Positions 1 through 8,215 of a stretch of DNA of 64,000 nt are shown piece after piece. How positions within the stretch are numbered: position 1 is the first letter of the stretch; each line of letters starts with the position of its first letter. The DNA is taken from positions 62,001-126,000 of the forward strand of contig QEVG01000007.1 of the NCBI GenBank assembly GCA_003576905.1. Reading direction: 5' to 3'. This stretch comes from Planctomycetota bacterium. GTDB lineage: Bacteria; Planctomycetota; Phycisphaerae; UBA1845; UTPLA1. The translations under genes were made by a program, and so were the position numbers. Below the pieces are notes generated by a model, which worked only from the letters and a program-made list of their open reading frames with translations, searched no databases and was not told the origin of the DNA.

Positions 1-252
1 CCACGGAACAACCCCCATGAGTATCGACACGAGTATCGCGCAGGCATACACAACGATGACCGACCCGACCGCCGTGCCCCGGATCAACATGAATGCGGGC
101 AGTTGAAGAAGGACGATCCATACCAGCGTGAAGAAAATGACCAGGCGGACAATGCGGCTGACCAGCCCCGTAATCCGGATCGGAACCTCGATCACCTCCG
201 GTCCGGCCGCCGAGGCATCGTTGAGCGCCTGCTGATCAATGATCTGGGGCAC
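1..252 (-). CDS. Partial small membrane protein, N-terminal part
   Basis: The reading frame runs off the left edge of the window, so only about 84 N-terminal residues are visible. A GTG start at 252 is preceded by GGAG at 8 bases. After a polar N-terminus (begins VPQIIDQQ, with the initiator read as Met) come two hydrophobic stretches separated by a short basic turn, so it is probably an inner-membrane protein with at least two transmembrane helices. I do not recognise the family and the C-terminus is missing. Confidence 0.5.
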   Translation of the reverse strand, partial: MPQIIDQQALNDASAAGPEVIEVPIRITGLVSRIVRLVIFFTLVWIVLLQLPAFMLIRGTAVGSVIVVYACAILVSILMGVVPW

Positions 253-370
253 GACCCCGGCTCCGCGCAAAGTGGGGATGCGGGCGGCCCGACGAGCGTG
301 ACGGGCAGAGCATCCCCTGTTCAACCACCCATTTTAGCGGGCGCTGCCGGCGCATGTCCCGCCTGTGGCA

Positions 371-1402
371 TCACGCCCCCGGGCGGCGCAGCAGCGTGTA
401 GTGGGCGAACAGGTCCTTTTCCAGGTTCATCCCCGACTCACCGGCGTCCCAGCCGAACGCATGCGCCATCGCCCGTACGGCCTTCGAGTCATCGACGTCA
501 AACGCCACGACCTCAAACCCCGCCGACTCCAGCATCTTCCGCGGAAACGGACACCGCCCGTCCGCCCAGGGAATGTACGGCTTGTCCGACGGCGCGGGGG
601 CCGGGCAGATGTTGTAGATCATGAAGTGCCCGCCGGGCTTCAGGGCGTCAAAGAGAGCCTTGACGAATGCCTCTTCGCTGACACCTAGATCGATCAGCAT
701 GCGATTGTCCACCTCGCGCTCGGGGTGGAGGTAGCCGTTCTTCAGCGTGTTCTTGGAAAGAATCAGGTCGTAGCCGCCGCCGACGGCCCGCGCCGCGGCC
801 TCCTGGGGCCAGCGGCCATCCACAAGCGTCACGCGTCCGCGCGTCGTTTCGCCGATGCGCACGTCACCCTGATCCTCGGGCAGGCTGTACAGCGCCGGCA
901 GAAACGGATCCACGTCGACCCCCACCGCATCCGCCCCGCAGAGCGCCATCAGCCGAAGGTGCCCCACCGTGCCATAGCCGTAGTCGAGCACGCGCTTTCC
1001 CGCGAATGAGGACACTCCCGCCCGGCCGAGAAGTTCGATTGGCCGGACATACGCCAGCGGCGTGCCGTACTTCGTCGTGTAATAAAGGCCGGCATTCACG
1101 GAGACCTTTGTCAGCTTCTCGCGCTCGGCCTCGTGCATCCTCTCCACGGCGGCCGCGCTGTGATACCTGCGCTCCGCGTCACGATACAACGTGCGCGTCG
1201 CGGGCATCGGCAAATCGGCCACGCGATCCAGAAACCGCCTTGCAAGCTCGGACTCGACCAGCGGCCGCACCGACGCTGCTTCGTACCGAAGCTTCTCAAG
1301 AATGTTCTCATCCCTGGCTTCCGGCGCGCCGGCATGCCCCGCGGGCGCAAACAACAAGCCGCATACCGCCGCCGTGAAAAAAATCCCTGCGGTTCCGCGC
1401 AT
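371..1402 (-). CDS. Class I SAM-dependent methyltransferase with a signal peptide
   Basis: 343 residues. A motif I glycine loop (VLDYGYGTVGHL) is followed by an acidic end of strand 2 (GVDVDP), and later DLILSKNTLKNGY and a KPGGHFMIYN motif, the usual Rossmann methyltransferase order. The first 24 residues are a typical Sec signal peptide ending AGHAGA. Export is unusual for an enzyme that needs cytosolic SAM. AGGAG lies 7 bases before the ATG. The substrate cannot be inferred. It follows the CNNM gene on the same strand, with a T-rich hairpin between them. Confidence 0.75.
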   Translation of the reverse strand: MRGTAGIFFTAAVCGLLFAPAGHAGAPEARDENILEKLRYEAASVRPLVESELARRFLDRVADLPMPATRTLYRDAERRYHSAAAVERMHEAEREKLTKVSVNAGLYYTTKYGTPLAYVRPIELLGRAGVSSFAGKRVLDYGYGTVGHLRLMALCGADAVGVDVDPFLPALYSLPEDQGDVRIGETTRGRVTLVDGRWPQEAAARAVGGGYDLILSKNTLKNGYLHPEREVDNRMLIDLGVSEEAFVKALFDALKPGGHFMIYNICPAPAPSDKPYIPWADGRCPFPRKMLESAGFEVVAFDVDDSKAVRAMAHAFGWDAGESGMNLEKDLFAHYTLLRRPGA

Positions 1403-1413
1403 GTGATTCTCCT

Positions 1414-1442
1414 AAAAAAAAGGGACCGGCCCGCCACCGGCT
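1414..1442 (-). terminator. Possible intrinsic terminator after the CNNM gene
   Basis: On the minus strand a short CCGG/CCGG stem is followed by CCC and eight T, immediately before the AGGAG ribosome site of the methyltransferase gene. The stem is weak, so this may be a partial terminator or attenuator. Confidence 0.35.
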
Positions 1443-1494
1443 CGAGCGACCCGCCGCATTTTCAAACGGCCCGCCGACGCCGTGCATTCGCGCG

Positions 1495-2562
1495 TCAGGA
1501 GGGATTCCGCTTCGACTCGCCCGGTATCTTGCCCACCAGCGAGCCGAGGATGTCTTCAAGCGTCACGATGCCCAGGTCGGGACCGTCCCCCTCGCGAACC
1601 ACAGCAAGATGCCGTCGCCGTCGCCGCATTTCGGTCAGGGCGTCCACCAGGGGCAGATCCGGGTCGAACACCAGTGGCTCATCCGCCACGTCCTCCATGA
1701 TGAGCGTGTGCGCCGCATCCAGCGCGAGGACGTGAAGCAGCGCCTTGATGTTCACGATACCCGTGACGCGCCCGCTGCGGCCGTCGCGGATCGGCCAGCG
1801 CGTATAGGGCCAGTCCGTGATGTTTCGGGCCACTTCCTCCACCGTGGCATGGGCATCGAGCGCGCCGACGCGGCTCATGGGAATCGTGACATGGCGCACC
1901 ACCATGTCCGCGAAATCGAACGCCCGGCGCAGGATGTCTCCGTGCTGTTCGTGAAACTCCCCCGCCGCCTCGGCGCGGTCGACCAGCATTTCAAGCTCTT
2001 CCTCCGAGTGCACGGGCTCCACGATCTGCACGTCTCCCAGCCCGAATGTTCGCGTAATCGCATTCCCCATCCGGTTCATCACGAACACCAACGGCGCACA
2101 GACAACGCGGGAAAGGGCCACGGGCCGGGCGACCGCCACCGCGATCTGCTCCGTATATTGAAGAGTCAGCGCCTTGGGCAGGAGCTCGCTGAGCACGACC
2201 GTAAAGAGCGTCACGAGGATCATTCCCAGGGCCAACGCCAGCGGCCGCGCCACGGTCATCGGCAACACGACCTTCAGCGGCGAGAGCGCTCCGACAATCA
2301 GTTGAGTCATCGCCGGCTCGGCCACGGCGCCGAGCAGAAGATTCGTCCCCGTGATGCAGATCTGGATCGCGGCCAGCGAACCGCTCATGTCCGCCTTCAG
2401 CCGGCCCAGCACCCGTGCAACCGCGTGCCCGTCCGACTTCATCTCTTCGATCCGCGTCGAGCGGATCGTCACAACGGCGTATTCCGACGCGACGAAGAAC
2501 GCGTTAATGCCCATCAGCACGGGCACGAGCAAGAGCTGGTAGAGGAGCGTCGATTCCAACAT
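1495..2562 (-). CDS. CNNM/CorC-HlyC family membrane protein with CBS domains
   Basis: 355 residues. The N-terminal half is a CNNM (DUF21) transmembrane domain with about four hydrophobic segments and the family signatures NAFFVASEYAVV and VVLSELLPKALTLQY. The C-terminal half (about residues 200-350) is a CBS pair ending in VTLEDILGSLVGKI. Members are proposed magnesium/divalent-cation transporters or efflux regulators. There is no HlyC/CorC C-terminal domain, so it is a short form. The start is the first in-frame ATG; its ribosome site is weak. Confidence 0.85.
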   Translation of the reverse strand: MLESTLLYQLLLVPVLMGINAFFVASEYAVVTIRSTRIEEMKSDGHAVARVLGRLKADMSGSLAAIQICITGTNLLLGAVAEPAMTQLIVGALSPLKVVLPMTVARPLALALGMILVTLFTVVLSELLPKALTLQYTEQIAVAVARPVALSRVVCAPLVFVMNRMGNAITRTFGLGDVQIVEPVHSEEELEMLVDRAEAAGEFHEQHGDILRRAFDFADMVVRHVTIPMSRVGALDAHATVEEVARNITDWPYTRWPIRDGRSGRVTGIVNIKALLHVLALDAAHTLIMEDVADEPLVFDPDLPLVDALTEMRRRRRHLAVVREGDGPDLGIVTLEDILGSLVGKIPGESKRNPS

Positions 2563-2634
2563 ATACCGCCGATCATACGATAGCGGAGTGGCGTCTGCCC
2601 AATACAGGGGAAATACGCCGCAGCCTTCGCGCTT

Positions 2635-3309
2635 TCAGGCCGGACCGGGCACACCGCCCCGGCCGATCCGCCGGAAAGCAACGAGATTTCGACCGTTGTC
2701 GTGGCGGATGACGTACCCATAGGCCCCGGCCATCCAGTCCATCGTGCGGCGCGAATAGAAGGCCACGTGCGTGGGATCGCGCGGATAGTGCCACTGCGCG
2801 AAACTCTCCGGGCCGCGATGAAACTCCGTCATGACGATCAGCAGCCCGCCGGGAGGAAGCACCTCGCAGATACGCCGCATTTCGTCGGCGGGCCGGTCAA
2901 AATGCTCAAACACCTCGGTCGAGACGACTGCGTCAAACGGACCGGCCATGTCGACCGTCGCCGCGAAATAGGGATCGAAACCGACCGCGTCAAACCCGGC
3001 CCGCTGGAGCAGCTCGACGAGGACCGGCCCCGGCCCGCAGCCGAAATCAAGGACGCGCCGTGCCCCGGCGGCGTGCGCCTTCAGGACCCGCAGGACCTCC
3101 TCCAACCGCGCGACGTATCCCGCGTTGGCGAGCGTGTTCTCGTGCAGCGCGTAGCGCGCACGCGCCAGGTCCGGCGGGAGATGCCATTTATGAGGCACCA
3201 TGATCAGGTCGCATGTGCCGCATTGCCGGTACTGCCGCCCGTGCAGATGCCCCAGGCCGCGCGTGGAGGCCCCGCAGAGATGACATGCACTGGGGTCCGG
3301 GTCGGGCAT
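2635..3309 (-). CDS. Zinc-ribbon class I SAM-dependent methyltransferase
   Basis: 224 residues from the ATG at 3309, preceded by GGAGAGG. The N-terminus has two CxxC pairs (CHLC, CGTC) forming a zinc ribbon. The methyltransferase core follows: RVLDFGCGPGPVL (motif I), AVGFDPY, then STEVFEHFDRP, and PPGGLLIVMTEF. This fusion is typical of methyltransferases that act on sugars or cell-surface glycans, but nothing here identifies the acceptor. The frame is open upstream of the chosen start, but that stretch lacks a ribosome site and conserved-looking sequence. Confidence 0.75.
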   Translation of the reverse strand: MPDPDPSACHLCGASTRGLGHLHGRQYRQCGTCDLIMVPHKWHLPPDLARARYALHENTLANAGYVARLEEVLRVLKAHAAGARRVLDFGCGPGPVLVELLQRAGFDAVGFDPYFAATVDMAGPFDAVVSTEVFEHFDRPADEMRRICEVLPPGGLLIVMTEFHRGPESFAQWHYPRDPTHVAFYSRRTMDWMAGAYGYVIRHDNGRNLVAFRRIGRGGVPGPA

Positions 3310-3582
3310 CGGCGGGGTCCTCTCCCGGTGTTTTAGCCCGCCGGGCCAAATCGGTGTGTGGTTTCCAGCCAGGAATCCTGCGTTTCCCAGCGGGCACAGC
3401 GGATTGATCACCAGGGTCCATCCCTGGTTCCGCACTTTGCCAAGACACAGCGGCCACCAACCCTCGCTCGGGCGAAGGGTTGCGTCCGAAAATATCGTTT
3501 TCCCAAGCAAATCACTGGCCGTTCGTCTAACCATACGACCCTTCGAACCTTAACGATAATACAATATTTCGTGAAGAAACCG

Positions 3583-3611
3583 TTGACACCCACAACATCT
3601 TGGGGTATTAA
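3583..3611 (+). promoter_or_regulatory. Sigma-70 promoter of nrdJ
   Basis: A perfect -35 box TTGACA (3583-3588), a 17-base spacer and the -10 box TATTAA (3606-3611). Transcription would begin near 3618, giving a leader of about 260 bases before nrdJ. Few other promoters in this GC-rich window match the consensus so well. Confidence 0.75.
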
Positions 3612-3661
3612 GTTACTTGTCCTCAAGTCGTCCTTGGGGGCCACCCGAAATTCAATCCAAT

Positions 3662-3727
3662 GCCTGCAGACGAGCGGGCCCGAGACCGGGCTATCCCGTA
3701 ACGGGGCTTTTTGTCGTCTCAGCAGGC
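3662..3727 (+). ncRNA. Candidate structured leader RNA (three-way junction)
   Basis: GCCTGC (3662-3667) pairs with GCAGGC (3722-3727) and AGACGA (3668-3673) with TCGTCT (3714-3719), a 12-bp stem with a CA bulge. It encloses two hairpins, GCCC/GGGC (3678-3691, loop GAGACC) and CCCG/CGGG (3695-3705), the second followed by TTTTT. The element lies in the predicted nrdJ leader. The loop region resembles a B12 box, but I could not find the other conserved cobalamin-riboswitch elements. Confidence 0.5.
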
Positions 3728-3836
3728 CGGATTGGTTCTGGCGGCGATTCTCGCAAGGGTCGAGTACGAAAATTCGGAATCTATCCGGTCGGCGCTCGGA
3801 GGGTGATCGGGCTTGACGGCCGGTTCTATGGCGCGA

Positions 3837-3859
3837 CCGATTCGCCGCCGGCGAATCGG
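3837..3859 (+). repeat. Perfect 10-bp hairpin before nrdJ
   Basis: CCGATTCGCC and its exact complement flank a 3-base loop. The hairpin ends 27 bases before the preferred nrdJ ATG and 10 bases before its GGAG, so it could affect translation initiation or act as an operator. Confidence 0.6.
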
Positions 3860-3886
3860 CATTGAATTCGGAGAATGGTGCGTATC

Positions 3887-6538
3887 ATGGTCACTCTCTC
3901 GACGGATCGAATCAGCTTTCGCGACACGGACGTCGCAATGCCCTCCCGGTACAACGAGTTCGGCCTTACGGAAAACGCCCTGCGCGTCCTGCGCGCCCGG
4001 TACCTCGAAAAGAACGAGTCCGGCCAGTGCACGGAAACGCCCGACGACCTCTTCGAACGGGTCGCCCGGGTCATGGCGGATGTCGAGTTCAAGTATGGCG
4101 CGAGCGAAGCTTGTCGCAGCGAGTGGAAGACGCGCTTCAAGCGGCTCATGACTTCGCGCAAGTTCATGCCCAACAGCCCCACGCTCATGAACGCGGGTCG
4201 CTCAATGGGCATGCTGAGCGCGTGCTTTGTCCTGCCGGTGCCTGACTCGATCGACGGCATCTTTGACTCGATCAAGCACACCGCCCTCATTCAAAAGGCC
4301 GGCGGCGGCACCGGTTTCGCCTTCGACGCCCTTCGGCCCACCGGCGACTACATCAAGTCCAGCGGGGGCACGACCAGCGGACCAATCAGCTTCTGGCGGG
4401 CCTTCAGCGAGGCCACCAACGCGATCCAGCAGGGGGCGTTCCGGCGCGGCGCGAACATGGGCATGATGTACGTCCACCACCCGGACATCCTCAAGTTCCT
4501 CCACGCCAAGCAGGACCTCGGCCAGTTCACCAATTACAACATCTCCGTGAAGGTCACGGACGAGTGGATGGACGCCTTCCTGAAACAGCCGGACTCGCCG
4601 CACCTGACACGAAACCCGCGCAATGGCCTGGAGTTCTACATCCCGCGCGACGTGCGCATCGCGGATTACAGCATCAAGGATCTCATTCCCGCCGAAACCT
4701 ACGACGGACGCACGCCCGTCTATACCCGGCGCGAAATCTGGGACATCATCATCAAGCACGCCTGGCAGACCGGCGAGCCGGGAGTCGTATTCATCGATCG
4801 CATCAACGAGGCCAACCCCACGCCGCACGTCGGACGCATCGAGGCGACGAACCCCTGCGGTGAGCAGCCGCTTCTGCCCTACGAAGCCTGCAATCTCGGC
4901 AGCATCAACCTCGGACTGTTCATCAAGGACGCTGGCACCCCGGATGCCGATATCGACTGGGATTCGCTACGCGAGTGTGTGCACGAGTCCGTCCGCTTCC
5001 TGGACAACGTGATCGACGCCAACAACTATCCGCTGCCGCAGATCGATGACATCTGCAAGGCCAATCGAAAGATCGGCCTCGGCGTCATGGGTTTCGCCGA
5101 CGCCCTTTACAAGCTCGGCGTGGCCTACAACTCCGACGAGGGCGTCGCCTGGGGCGAGCGCCTGATGAAATTCGTCAATGACGAAGCCCACAATTATTCA
5201 GAGAAACTTGCCAACGAACGTGGCAACTTCCCGAACTGGGCCAACAGCATTTGGGACACGCAGTATCGGCGTCCCATGCGGAACAGCGCGGTGACGACGG
5301 TCGCCCCGACCGGGACGATCAGCATTATCGCCGACTGCTCCGGAGGCGTTGAGCCCATGTTCAGCCTTGCCTTCTATCGCAACGTCCTGAAGGGACAGGA
5401 GGAGGGCAAGACCCCGATGATCGAGAGCAACGAGACCTTTGAGCGCGTTGCCCGGGAACGGGGATTTTACAGCGAGGGACTGATGGACCAGATTGCCAGG
5501 GAAGGCACCCTCGCTCATATTGACAACCTCCCCGATGATGTGAAGCGCGTCTTCGTGTGTGCCCACGACATCACGCCGGAGTGGCATATTCGAATGCAGG
5601 CGGCCTTCCAGAAGCACTGCGACTCATCGATCAGCAAGACGATCAACTTCTCCCACGACGCCGACGCGTTCGACGTGGAGAAGATCTACCGCATGGCCTA
5701 CGACCTGCGCTGCAAGGGCGTCACCGTCTATCGCGACGGCTGCCGCTCAAGCCAGCCGATGGCCCTGGCGGACTCCGAGAAAAAGCACCAGGAGATGAAG
5801 GCCAAGGGATCGACGGGTCCGACGGAAGAAGTGATCGAAGTGAAGGTCGAAGGCGAGAAAAAACGCATCACGACGGAGACAAACCTCTTCGGCGAGCGGA
5901 TCACCGAGGTCCGCAAGACCGCCGTGACGCTCGAACCGCGCGAGCTGCCCAGCATCACCAGCGGCATCCGCATTCGCCAGCAGACGCCGTTCGGCAATAT
6001 GCACGTTCAGATCACCGTGGATCCGATCGAAGAGCGCGAGCAGGAAGTCTTCGCCCAGCTCGGCAAGGGAGGCGACATCGCCACCAGCGACCTCGAGGCC
6101 ATCTGCCGGATGATCAGCCTCTGGCTTCGCGCCGGCGGACGTCTCAGCCACGTGATCAAGCAATTGTCGGGCATCGGTTCGTCCCTCCAGATTCCCACCA
6201 AGGACGGCCGCATCATGTCACTGGGCGACGGCCTGGCGCAGGCCCTGAAGAAGTACACCCGCGCCAAGGAACGCTTCGGCCTGCGCGCCCTTCTGCTGGG
6301 CGAAGTCGATCCCTCCGAGATCGACACCGGGCGGAGCTCCAAGAACGGCAACGGAAACGGATCGAACGGCGGTCACGGCGAGGATGTCACCGTCATGGTG
6401 GGAAGACTGGCCGAAGCAGCCTCGCCGCTCGATGCCCCCCGCGATTCATACAAGCTCAAGTGCCCGGAGTGCGGCAGTGTGCTGGACACGGGCGAAGGCT
6501 GCACGAAGTGCCATAGCTGCGGCTATGCACACTGTTGA
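3887..6538 (+). CDS. nrdJ: Vitamin B12-dependent (class II) ribonucleoside-diphosphate reductase
   Basis: 883 residues. It reduces ribonucleotides to deoxyribonucleotides using adenosylcobalamin to make the thiyl radical, independent of oxygen. Family landmarks seen: SACFVLPVPDS, the KAGGGTGFAFDALRP loop, the active-site NPCGEQPLLPYEACNLGS block, and VTTVAPTGTISIIADCSGGVEP. After a linker, the C-terminus carries CPEC...CTKCHSCGYAHC, a zinc-binding/redox-active tail that re-reduces the active site. The start is uncertain: GGAG (3870-3873) is 13 bases before the ATG at 3887 but only one base before an in-frame ATG at 3875. No other nrd genes are adjacent. Confidence 0.95.
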   Translation: MVTLSTDRISFRDTDVAMPSRYNEFGLTENALRVLRARYLEKNESGQCTETPDDLFERVARVMADVEFKYGASEACRSEWKTRFKRLMTSRKFMPNSPTLMNAGRSMGMLSACFVLPVPDSIDGIFDSIKHTALIQKAGGGTGFAFDALRPTGDYIKSSGGTTSGPISFWRAFSEATNAIQQGAFRRGANMGMMYVHHPDILKFLHAKQDLGQFTNYNISVKVTDEWMDAFLKQPDSPHLTRNPRNGLEFYIPRDVRIADYSIKDLIPAETYDGRTPVYTRREIWDIIIKHAWQTGEPGVVFIDRINEANPTPHVGRIEATNPCGEQPLLPYEACNLGSINLGLFIKDAGTPDADIDWDSLRECVHESVRFLDNVIDANNYPLPQIDDICKANRKIGLGVMGFADALYKLGVAYNSDEGVAWGERLMKFVNDEAHNYSEKLANERGNFPNWANSIWDTQYRRPMRNSAVTTVAPTGTISIIADCSGGVEPMFSLAFYRNVLKGQEEGKTPMIESNETFERVARERGFYSEGLMDQIAREGTLAHIDNLPDDVKRVFVCAHDITPEWHIRMQAAFQKHCDSSISKTINFSHDADAFDVEKIYRMAYDLRCKGVTVYRDGCRSSQPMALADSEKKHQEMKAKGSTGPTEEVIEVKVEGEKKRITTETNLFGERITEVRKTAVTLEPRELPSITSGIRIRQQTPFGNMHVQITVDPIEEREQEVFAQLGKGGDIATSDLEAICRMISLWLRAGGRLSHVIKQLSGIGSSLQIPTKDGRIMSLGDGLAQALKKYTRAKERFGLRALLLGEVDPSEIDTGRSSKNGNGNGSNGGHGEDVTVMVGRLAEAASPLDAPRDSYKLKCPECGSVLDTGEGCTKCHSCGYAHC

Positions 6539-6550
6539 CGCACTTATCCC

Positions 6551-6573
6551 TCACGAGGGAAAAGCCCTCGTGA
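6551..6573. repeat. Hairpin after nrdJ
   Basis: TCACGAGGG and CCCTCGTGA form a perfect 9-bp stem with a 5-base loop just after the nrdJ stop. There is no T-run, so it is probably an mRNA-end stabiliser ahead of the real terminator at 6622. Confidence 0.6.
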
Positions 6574-6621
6574 ATTAAGGTCAGGAGCCGGTTTGAGGCA
6601 ACACGGCTTCTTTCCCCTCCG

Positions 6622-6668
6622 GAAAGCGTCGGGCATTCCCAGAGGATCCCGGCGCTTTCTTTGTTTTT
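6622..6668 (+). terminator. Intrinsic terminator of nrdJ
   Basis: GAAAGCG-TCGGG (6622-6633) pairs with CCCGG-CGCTTTC (6648-6659), followed by a T-rich tail to 6668. It ends the nrdJ transcript and separates it from the sigma-factor gene. Confidence 0.75.
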
Positions 6669-6822
6669 ACCGCCCTCGCGCGGCAGAACCCTTCGCCGCC
6701 AAAACTAAGCCGAACCTCCTGTGCGCATAACATGCTGTCACCGCGGCAGTTACACAACACTTCGGCAACGCCCCGCAGTCCGCTCGAACTTCCTCCGCGC
6801 CGACGGCGATAATTCTGACAGT

Positions 6823-7464
6823 ATGACCCGACGCGACTCGTCTAATTCCTTCGAGGTGGACGTGATAACGGCCGAAGCCCCCGAGGAGATCGACCACGCC
6901 CTTATTGTGGCCGCGCAGCGCGGGGAGCGCCGCGCGCTCGACTCCTTTGTTCGGCGCAACGACCGCTGGGTGCGCGGCGTCGTCTATGCCACCTGCGGCA
7001 ACGGCGCGCAGCTCGACGACGTCGTTCAGCATGTATGGACCCGCGTATGGGAACAGCTTGGCACCCTGGCCGACCCCGCGCGATGGCGCGGCTGGCTCTA
7101 CGCCCTTGCACGAAACGCGGCGATCGACGCCGGCACGCAGGCGACGCGGCGGCGCAAGCGCCAGGTGCCGCTCGACCAGGCCGCTGTCCGAGCCGCGGTC
7201 GACTCCGAGCCGGCCCTGCGGCTGATACGTGCTGAACAGGAGAAACGAACGCTTGCCGCCATCAAGGGTCTCCCGGAAATCTACCGCGAGCCCTTCGTGC
7301 TGCGGCATCTTCAGGACTGGAGCTATGCCCAGATCGCCGAGGCCCTGGGCATGCCGGTCGATACCGTGGAAACGCGACTGGTCCGGGCACGCCGCCTGCT
7401 TCGCCAGGCGCTGTCCGACGGTCGCTCGGGGGATGGACGGAATGACCATGAACGACATGCATGA
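6823..7464 (+). CDS. ECF-type RNA polymerase sigma factor
   Basis: 213 residues from the ATG at 6823. Region 2 is at about residues 25-90 (ALDSFVRRNDRW, LDDVVQHVWTRVWEQL, RWRGWLYALARNAAID) and region 4 at about 140-195 (LPEIYREPFVLRHLQDWSYAQIAEAL, then VETRLVRARRLL, the helix-turn-helix). It has no region 1.1 or 3, as expected for an ECF factor. Its end overlaps the next gene by 23 bases, an anti-sigma-like protein, so the pair is probably translationally coupled. An upstream GTG would add 34 residues that look non-conserved; no clear ribosome site supports either start. Confidence 0.8.
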   Translation: MTRRDSSNSFEVDVITAEAPEEIDHALIVAAQRGERRALDSFVRRNDRWVRGVVYATCGNGAQLDDVVQHVWTRVWEQLGTLADPARWRGWLYALARNAAIDAGTQATRRRKRQVPLDQAAVRAAVDSEPALRLIRAEQEKRTLAAIKGLPEIYREPFVLRHLQDWSYAQIAEALGMPVDTVETRLVRARRLLRQALSDGRSGDGRNDHERHA

Positions 7465-8035
7465 CATCTATTCCGGCGTAAACGATCGCGTTGAGCGTCT
7501 GATCAACCGACGGCTCGACGGCGAGATCAGCGCGGCCGACAACGCGGAGTTGAACGAAGCCCTCGATTCCAGTCCCGCGGCGCGGCGCATGCTGGCGGAC
7601 TACGAGCGACTCGACGCGACCGCGGCGCGCGTGCTTACGTATGACTTCGACAAGGCGAAGACGGCGGCCCGACCCCGGCAGCACGGCGGCTTCAGGCTCG
7701 CCGCCGCCGGCGCGGTCCTGGCGGCGGCCGCCGTCGTCGCCCTGTCGTTTCTGCCCGATCTCTTCAGGGCCGCGGGTCGCTCCGGCAGCGCGGGCGACGT
7801 CGTCGTGGCTCCGAATGCCCCCCTGTTCCGCGGCGAGGAATCGCCGCGCGGCGGATTTGTTCCCCAGTTCGTGGATTACGCCGACATCGACTACATGCCG
7901 CAGGAGCGGCTTGAGGATGTCTATCGCGATGTGATCGGCGTCCGGGCCAAGGATCGCAATAACAGGGACGTGATTTACATCTTCGAGCGAAACGCTCAGA
8001 ACCGGCGCATCGTGCCGATCACCGCGGACTTTTAG
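7442..8035 (+). CDS. Membrane-anchored anti-sigma factor-like protein
   Basis: 197 residues. The cytoplasmic N-terminus (INRRLDGEIS..., SSPAARRMLADYERLDA) resembles the ZAS-like domain of anti-sigma factors but lacks the HxxxCxxC zinc residues. One transmembrane helix follows at about residues 85-105, then a roughly 90-residue periplasmic tail. The start has GGGGGA 8 bases upstream and overlaps the ECF sigma gene. By position and layout it should bind that sigma factor and release it on an envelope signal. This is inferred from context, not from strong motifs. Confidence 0.65.
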   Translation: MTMNDMHDIYSGVNDRVERLINRRLDGEISAADNAELNEALDSSPAARRMLADYERLDATAARVLTYDFDKAKTAARPRQHGGFRLAAAGAVLAAAAVVALSFLPDLFRAAGRSGSAGDVVVAPNAPLFRGEESPRGGFVPQFVDYADIDYMPQERLEDVYRDVIGVRAKDRNNRDVIYIFERNAQNRRIVPITADF

Positions 8036-8215
8036 CGACAGGAATCGCCCTGCCGAGCAGTCTACCTTCTGGACCGCTGAACGCGGAAAGCCGTCGGCGG
8101 CGGGGCGTGTCGAGACCGAATGCAGGAAGCGCGAGCCTGCTTCAGGAATACGGCCGGGAGATAAACGGCGCGAAACACCGCCGCTCCGGCCGGCAGAATT
8201 GAAAGGGAGTAAACC

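Larger units (their letters stand above)
3310..3886 (+). other. Intergenic region with the nrdJ promoter and leader
   Basis: No gene is seen in these 577 bases. They hold a strong sigma-70 promoter (3583-3611), a 66-base three-way-junction fold (3662-3727) and a perfect 10-bp hairpin (3837-3859) close to the nrdJ start. Confidence 0.6.

Noticed and set aside
3662-3727. Cobalamin riboswitch upstream of nrdJ
   Set aside because: Only a B12-box-like hairpin loop is present; the conserved core helices and receptor motifs were not found, so it is listed as an unassigned structured leader.
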